DNA from: a virus
DNA: 42,769 nucleotides
IMG/VR virus record: IMGVR_UViG_3300042430_000669
Coordinates: 1-42,769 of that record
Strand: one strand, 5' to 3'
Of this stretch, positions 38,928-42,769 are shown in pieces. How positions within the stretch are numbered: the first letter of the stretch is position 1; each line of letters begins with the position of its first letter. The translations under genes were made by a program, and so were the position numbers. The notes below the pieces were generated by a model that worked only from the letters and a program-made list of their open reading frames with translations, did not search any database and was not told the DNA's origin.

Positions 38928-38957
38928 ATTATACACGAACTGTATTTAGATTGTCAA
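38928..38957 (-). promoter_or_regulatory. Consensus sigma-70 promoter of kdsA
   Basis: Minus strand TTGACA (38957-38952), 18-nt spacer, TATAAT (38933-38928). The -10 box ends 6 nt before the ATG, so transcription should begin at the start codon. Overlaps the 3' end of the epimerase gene. Confidence 0.82.
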
Positions 38958-39847
38958 GAGAGAATTGATCTAATTCCTTGTTCAAAACTCATTGGCTCAT
39001 AATCGGGCATGATACCACGTAATTTGGTAATGTCTGGCCTACGATTGGCAACCGACCCGGCCTTGCTTGGTAACTGGTCAAACACAGCGTCTGGGTGTCC
39101 TAATTCAGTGGCAATAACTTGTACAGCATCACCTATAGTGATTTCGCGATCATTACCAATGTTTACCAATTCACGATTAATATTTTCAGCCACCCAGATA
39201 CTAGCACGGATAGCATCACTCACGTGGCAGAAACTACGAGTTTCTTGTGAGCCAATTACGGTGAATACCTTATTCTTGATTTTATCAATTTGATCGCCGA
39301 GGAAGTGACCTTTTTTGCTATTTTCACCATACACGTTAAAGTAACGCAACATTACATAAGGCAACTTACTGTTGGCTAAAAAGTTTTCACTTGTGACTTT
39401 GGCCAAACGATATGACCAGCGAGCATTGTGAATGTTCTTGATCGTAATGTCTGTGTTCTCGGCCACAGGGCTAGTAGGATCATCACTAACAACTTCGCTA
39501 CTTGAGGCATACACCAACCGAGTTAAATTGGGGCACAGTGAAGCAAATTCAAACACATTGATATCCGATACAAAGTTATTAACTAAAACTTCGTTAGGAC
39601 GTTCATAAAAATTAGTGGTGCCATTGATAGCACCATAATGGTAGATGTAATCAAAGTCTGTAGGCAACACATTTACAAATACATCTGGAAGTTTTAAATC
39701 AGTTATGATCCAACGATCACATTCGGGCATACTGGTTGATCTTGATTGATTATCAATGGCCCAAATCTCATGCCCTGCAGCTTTTAATTGTCGACAAAAT
39801 TCTGTGCCTAATAGGCCGCCAGCCCCAGTTACTAATATTTTACTCAT
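38954..39847 (-). CDS. NAD-dependent epimerase/dehydratase
   Basis: A 297-aa extended short-chain dehydrogenase. TGAGGLLGTEF at residues 7-17 is the NAD-binding motif, SSSEVV the Ser region, SYRLAK the Tyr-Lys pair, followed by VMLRYFNVYGEN. Slightly shorter than usual. Distinct from the two epimerases at 3332 and 5959. Overlaps the dehydrogenase-like gene upstream by 4 nt. Probably acts on a nucleotide sugar. Confidence 0.85.
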   Translation of the reverse strand: MSKILVTGAGGLLGTEFCRQLKAAGHEIWAIDNQSRSTSMPECDRWIITDLKLPDVFVNVLPTDFDYIYHYGAINGTTNFYERPNEVLVNNFVSDINVFEFASLCPNLTRLVYASSSEVVSDDPTSPVAENTDITIKNIHNARWSYRLAKVTSENFLANSKLPYVMLRYFNVYGENSKKGHFLGDQIDKIKNKVFTVIGSQETRSFCHVSDAIRASIWVAENINRELVNIGNDREITIGDAVQVIATELGHPDAVFDQLPSKAGSVANRRPDITKLRGIMPDYEPMSFEQGIRSILS

Positions 39848-40617
39848 TCGTTAATCTTTTTGTTATCATCAATAATAGCCTGGATCATTGAATACTCTAA
39901 TCCAAGATTTTTAATTAGGTTGTTCCAGGCGCTGGTATCCTTTGGTAAACAATGTCCGCCAAACCCACGCAAGTTATCGTTACACATCAAGTAAGCAGGA
40001 TTGAAACATTCGCGCTTGCTGATTGCATGATATACAGCATCGTAATGTACACCTAACTTCTTGCATACTTCAAATGCAATGTTGGCAAAGATAATTTGCA
40101 CACTGTGGTTTACATTGTTGAAATATTTGATTACTTCAGCTTCTGTTGGTTTAACACACGCAACATTCTTTGGTAAGTGTCCATGAATCTGCTTAACTAT
40201 TTCAAAATCTTCTTCACGACTACTACCAATAACCAATAGGTCATGGTTGTACATAAAATCCGCCAGGGCACTCTTAGCACGGAGGAATTCTGGAACGGAA
40301 CAGATACGCAAATTAGGAAACGAAGAACTTAAACGGTCGCTGGTTCCGGGAATAACTGTACTTTTAACACCAACTAATCCGCAATAGCTACTACGACTCA
40401 ATTCACTAATAACATTTTCAACAATTGAAGTATCGCAATCACCATTTGGTGCTTGGTTGGTTGGTACACAAATAAACACGCATTCGGTATCTAGGATATC
40501 TTCAAATTTACTTTCTGGATATGCAGGATCAACAAAACTCATTTGATGCCCTAAGTATTGTAATCCTTCGTGGACTGCCTTGCCTACGGTTCCTCGTCCA
40601 ATAATGCCAATTTTCAT
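39844..40617 (-). CDS. Nucleotide-sugar dehydrogenase-like protein, short form
   Basis: A 257-aa protein related to UDP-glucose/GDP-mannose 6-dehydrogenases, which oxidise the C6 alcohol in two NAD-dependent steps. GIIGRGTVGKA is the Rossmann motif, PTNQAPNGDCD and VPGT-like VIPGTSD follow, and the catalytic Cys is C223 in GFGGHCLPKD. Typical members have 390-450 aa; here the C-terminal UDP-binding domain is missing. It may bind another substrate, or pair with another protein. Coupled to neighbours by short overlaps. Confidence 0.82.
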   Translation of the reverse strand: MKIGIIGRGTVGKAVHEGLQYLGHQMSFVDPAYPESKFEDILDTECVFICVPTNQAPNGDCDTSIVENVISELSRSSYCGLVGVKSTVIPGTSDRLSSSFPNLRICSVPEFLRAKSALADFMYNHDLLVIGSSREEDFEIVKQIHGHLPKNVACVKPTEAEVIKYFNNVNHSVQIIFANIAFEVCKKLGVHYDAVYHAISKRECFNPAYLMCNDNLRGFGGHCLPKDTSAWNNLIKNLGLEYSMIQAIIDDNKKINE

Positions 40618-41214
40618 TTAATTTTCCTCTGGATATTTCATATCAACTAATTGGTTAGAATTATTTGATGCTATACTCAATATTTCTAATGCTACATCGT
40701 TTGGAGTTAAACAAACCGCCGGAGTCGACATATCAATTAAAGGAGTGCGTGTTCTTACTGGGTTAATTAAACTAACTGTAATATCAGTATTACTAAAGTA
40801 ATCACATGCCCCTTGCCACACATTATATAGTGCCGCTTTGGAGGCTGCGTACAAAATGTAAGCCTTACGTCCGCTGAGATAAGAACTTGATCCAACCATG
40901 ATAATCTTCACCGGTTTTTTACCTGGGGTATCAATATAGTGTTTGATAATTGCCCAATTAGATCCAACATTAATATCAAAAGTTTTATTGTGTGTTTCTG
41001 TATTGCCATTATCAAAGTGGCCAACGCAATTGATAACAACATCTGGATTTACAGCAAGTATGGTGGTAACTTGTTGATAAGATTCTGGATTATTAAAATC
41101 CACACTAGAACTATTAACCGGAACAACGCGATATCCAGCCGCAAGAAATACTTCTCTAACAGCAGATCCAATACCCCCGCGGGCTCCTAATAAAACTGCT
41201 ACGCGGTCAGTCAC
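40618..41214 (-). CDS. Short-chain dehydrogenase/reductase
   Basis: A 198-aa protein with LLGARGGIGSAV at the N-terminus (TGxxxGIG-like), VGSSSYLSG as Ser region and YAASKAALY as the Tyr-Lys pair. Short for classical SDRs (about 250 aa), with a reduced C-terminus. Between the nucleotide-sugar dehydrogenase and cupin genes, so it may reduce a keto sugar. Substrate not known. Confidence 0.82.
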   Translation of the reverse strand: MTDRVAVLLGARGGIGSAVREVFLAAGYRVVPVNSSSVDFNNPESYQQVTTILAVNPDVVINCVGHFDNGNTETHNKTFDINVGSNWAIIKHYIDTPGKKPVKIIMVGSSSYLSGRKAYILYAASKAALYNVWQGACDYFSNTDITVSLINPVRTRTPLIDMSTPAVCLTPNDVALEILSIASNNSNQLVDMKYPEEN

Positions 41215-41618
41215 AGTGGAATAATAGAGTTGACTCTTGTGGTATCAGACTCGTAGTCTTCGCCACCGCGTGGCCCTGAAGCAAACGCAATCATATCACA
41301 CCCGTCCTTGCCCATACGCATGGCATGGATTTCGTAGGGTTCGCTAACAGCCAACATGCCCGGAACTAATAAGGTCATAGTAGCCGGGATAGACAGGTCA
41401 GATGGCTGTGTCCAATATTCACAAACACCACGAGTGATAAACGTATATTGGGTGGTAAGTTTATGGTAATGATTACCGCGCACTGCATCGGCAGTACTGG
41501 TTATATAACATCCGTGATTGATCGTGGCTCTATAAAAAATATCGGCAATGGTACCGCGGTCGTCGGAGTGAACACCGAGACCAAGATCGGTGGGTTCGTA
41601 AATGTTGGTTAATTTCAT
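41211..41618 (-). CDS. Cupin, WxcM/3,5-epimerase-like sugar enzyme
   Basis: A 135-aa single-domain cupin. DDRGTIADIF near the N-terminus and VRGNHYHKLTTQYTFITRG form the cupin metal or active-site strand, as in dTDP-sugar 3,4-ketoisomerases and 3,5-epimerase-like proteins. Such enzymes isomerise keto sugar nucleotides. It overlaps the C-methyltransferase gene by 4 nt, which supports a deoxysugar pathway. Exact reaction unknown. Confidence 0.8.
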   Translation of the reverse strand: MKLTNIYEPTDLGLGVHSDDRGTIADIFYRATINHGCYITSTADAVRGNHYHKLTTQYTFITRGVCEYWTQPSDLSIPATMTLLVPGMLAVSEPYEIHAMRMGKDGCDMIAFASGPRGGEDYESDTTRVNSIIPL

Positions 41619-42769
41619 TGGGATAAAAACCTTGTGTTAGGATTGATATTTAGTAGGGCCTTCTTTAGTGGCTCGCCAATATTCCAACTTAAAATAAGAG
41701 CATATGGATTTTCATAATTAGCAAACTCATTATCACCACAAATAGGAATGCGAGTCAATGGTGTATACTTTCCTTGTTTATGTTCACTGGAGTCGGTAAT
41801 ACATTTGATAACAGTTTTATTGAGTCCATGCCAGTTTAACCAGGTGTTTGCCTTGGCCGCTGCACCCACACCAATAATAACAGCGGCTGGATCTTCAGCT
41901 AATATTTGGTAAAAATTAAGTAACCATGCATTGCGTTGTTGTTCAAATTTTTCCTGTAATTTGGCATAAAACTTAGGATCAAATAGGCCCAGTTTGGTTT
42001 CACTTTCGATGGCCCCTTTGACCAAAAACGGCATTTCATTATCAGTACTGCGTCTGGCTATGACTCTAATACTTCCGCCATGATAATCAACCACGTCAAA
42101 ATCTACAACTTCTAAACCAGCTTGTTGTAATAAGTGCCAGGCGCTTTTAATGGTAAAATAACTGATGTGTTCGTGATATACCATGTCCACAAAACGACCA
42201 CTCTGGATCATGCTGGCCCAGTATGGCAGTTCAAATACGAATAGACCATCTACATCCAATAGATCAGCCACCCCGCGAGCAAAATCTACAGGATCGTTAG
42301 CATGGTTAAACACATTGTTGGCCAAGATTAATTTAGCGGGGCCAAACCGGTTAAGTACCTCATCGGCCACAGTTCGATTGAACAAGGCGTGGATACTATC
42401 AACTCCTTGTTTAAGTGCAATTTCGCACATGTCTCCTGAACTATCAATACCTAAGGTCTTAACCCCATCTCTTTGAAATTGTTTAATTAAATAAGCATCA
42501 TTACTGCCAATTTCTACTACAAGTCCTTGTACTGGATATTTTTCTTGTATGGTGTTGGCATACTCGTTCCAATGGTTTCTGGCTGTTTTTGAATTACTTG
42601 AGGTATAACTATAACTATATAAATTATAACGATCTTCGGCATGACTGACATAGCCAAGTTGTATCTGACCAGATGCAGGATTTAAATAAAGTTGTAATGG
42701 GAATACTGGTTCGGATAAATTTAATTGATCTTCTGCTATAAATGTATCTGCATAGGCATGTTGTCCTAG
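41615..42769 (-). CDS. Sugar C-methyltransferase, 5' end outside window
   Basis: The open frame runs from the right edge (first codons give LGQHAYADTFI) to 41615, 384 codons visible. SAM-binding VVEIGSNDAYLIKQF, then GIDSSGD, YHEHISYFT, HGGSIRV and IIGVGAAAKANTWLNW are typical of class I C-methyltransferases of deoxysugars (Methyltransf_13/14 type). In the visible N-terminal part the usual zinc Cys are replaced (LYLNPASGQIQL). An internal ATG at 42430 is not the true start. It is first in the sugar block and coupled to the cupin. Confidence 0.85.
   Translation of the reverse strand, partial: LGQHAYADTFIAEDQLNLSEPVFPLQLYLNPASGQIQLGYVSHAEDRYNLYSYSYTSSNSKTARNHWNEYANTIQEKYPVQGLVVEIGSNDAYLIKQFQRDGVKTLGIDSSGDMCEIALKQGVDSIHALFNRTVADEVLNRFGPAKLILANNVFNHANDPVDFARGVADLLDVDGLFVFELPYWASMIQSGRFVDMVYHEHISYFTIKSAWHLLQQAGLEVVDFDVVDYHGGSIRVIARRSTDNEMPFLVKGAIESETKLGLFDPKFYAKLQEKFEQQRNAWLLNFYQILAEDPAAVIIGVGAAAKANTWLNWHGLNKTVIKCITDSSEHKQGKYTPLTRIPICGDNEFANYENPYALILSWNIGEPLKKALLNINPNTRFLSQ

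Noticed and set aside
1-42769. Possibility that the window is a bacterial chromosome segment
   Set aside because: Porin, TctC, KdsA and tmRNA would fit, but the T4-type nuclease, tRNA cluster, overlapping small genes and MoxR/VWA block point to a phage. Not fully excluded, as no virion gene is visible.

Overview
The window reads as part of a large tailed-phage genome, most likely a T4-like myovirus of a freshwater betaproteobacterium; both the phage call and the host call are inferences. For a phage: genes are packed head-to-tail with 1-15 nt overlaps, there are many proteins under 100 aa, there is a tRNA cluster, and there are T4-type genes (5'-3' exonuclease/RNase H, a MoxR-like ATPase with a VWA metallopeptidase, a MazG-like pyrophosphohydrolase, and small proteins I recall from T4-like cyanophages). 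No capsid, tail or terminase gene is visible. For a Burkholderiales-type host: the porin family, the TctC/Bug-type binding protein and the permuted tmRNA architecture, which is known in some betaproteobacteria.

Layout. 1-6927: glycosyltransferase-like proteins, two NAD-dependent sugar epimerases, a DegT/DnrJ aminotransferase and a PIG-L deacetylase. 6924-14373: a minus-strand block of small conserved phage proteins, the VWA metallopeptidase and MoxR ATPase, and between them seven tandem genes of one short-protein family. 14460-17611: a PP-loop ATPase behind a TctC-like periplasmic protein, tRNA-Thr, and an RNA polymerase omega-subunit homologue. 17673-21774: a radical SAM gene pair on the plus strand, a 2OG-Fe(II) oxygenase, tRNA-Ser with its promoter in a palindrome, and a metallophosphoesterase. 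21837-22464: a tRNA cluster (Cys, Gly, Trp, initiator-like Met, Glu, Asp and a degenerate tRNA). 22977-28136: a second radical SAM protein, three glycosyltransferase-like proteins, an SGNH hydrolase and a second PIG-L deacetylase. 28200-30634: a porin, a circularly permuted tmRNA with its own terminator, a cold-shock protein, a tRNA with CAT anticodon and a DUF805 membrane protein. 30674-37606: small phage proteins, RNase H/exonuclease, three SGNH-like proteins, QueE, MazG-like and a methyltransferase. 37606-42769: a phosphoribosyltransferase, KdsA, and a nucleotide-sugar set (epimerase, UDP-sugar dehydrogenase-like, SDR, cupin, C-methyltransferase) that runs off the right edge.

How the parts may work together. 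Two themes stand out. One is control of the host's expression machinery: permuted tmRNA, an initiator-like tRNA, other tRNAs, an omega homologue and a cold-shock protein. The other is surface-glycan or cell-envelope work: KdsA, sugar-nucleotide enzymes, glycosyltransferases, deacetylases, SGNH enzymes and a porin. Many units have near-consensus sigma-70 promoters (TTGAC-like box, 17-18 nt spacer, TATAAT-like box), so host polymerase probably transcribes them. Three of these promoters place the predicted start of transcription at or within a few bases of the ATG, which suggests leaderless mRNAs.
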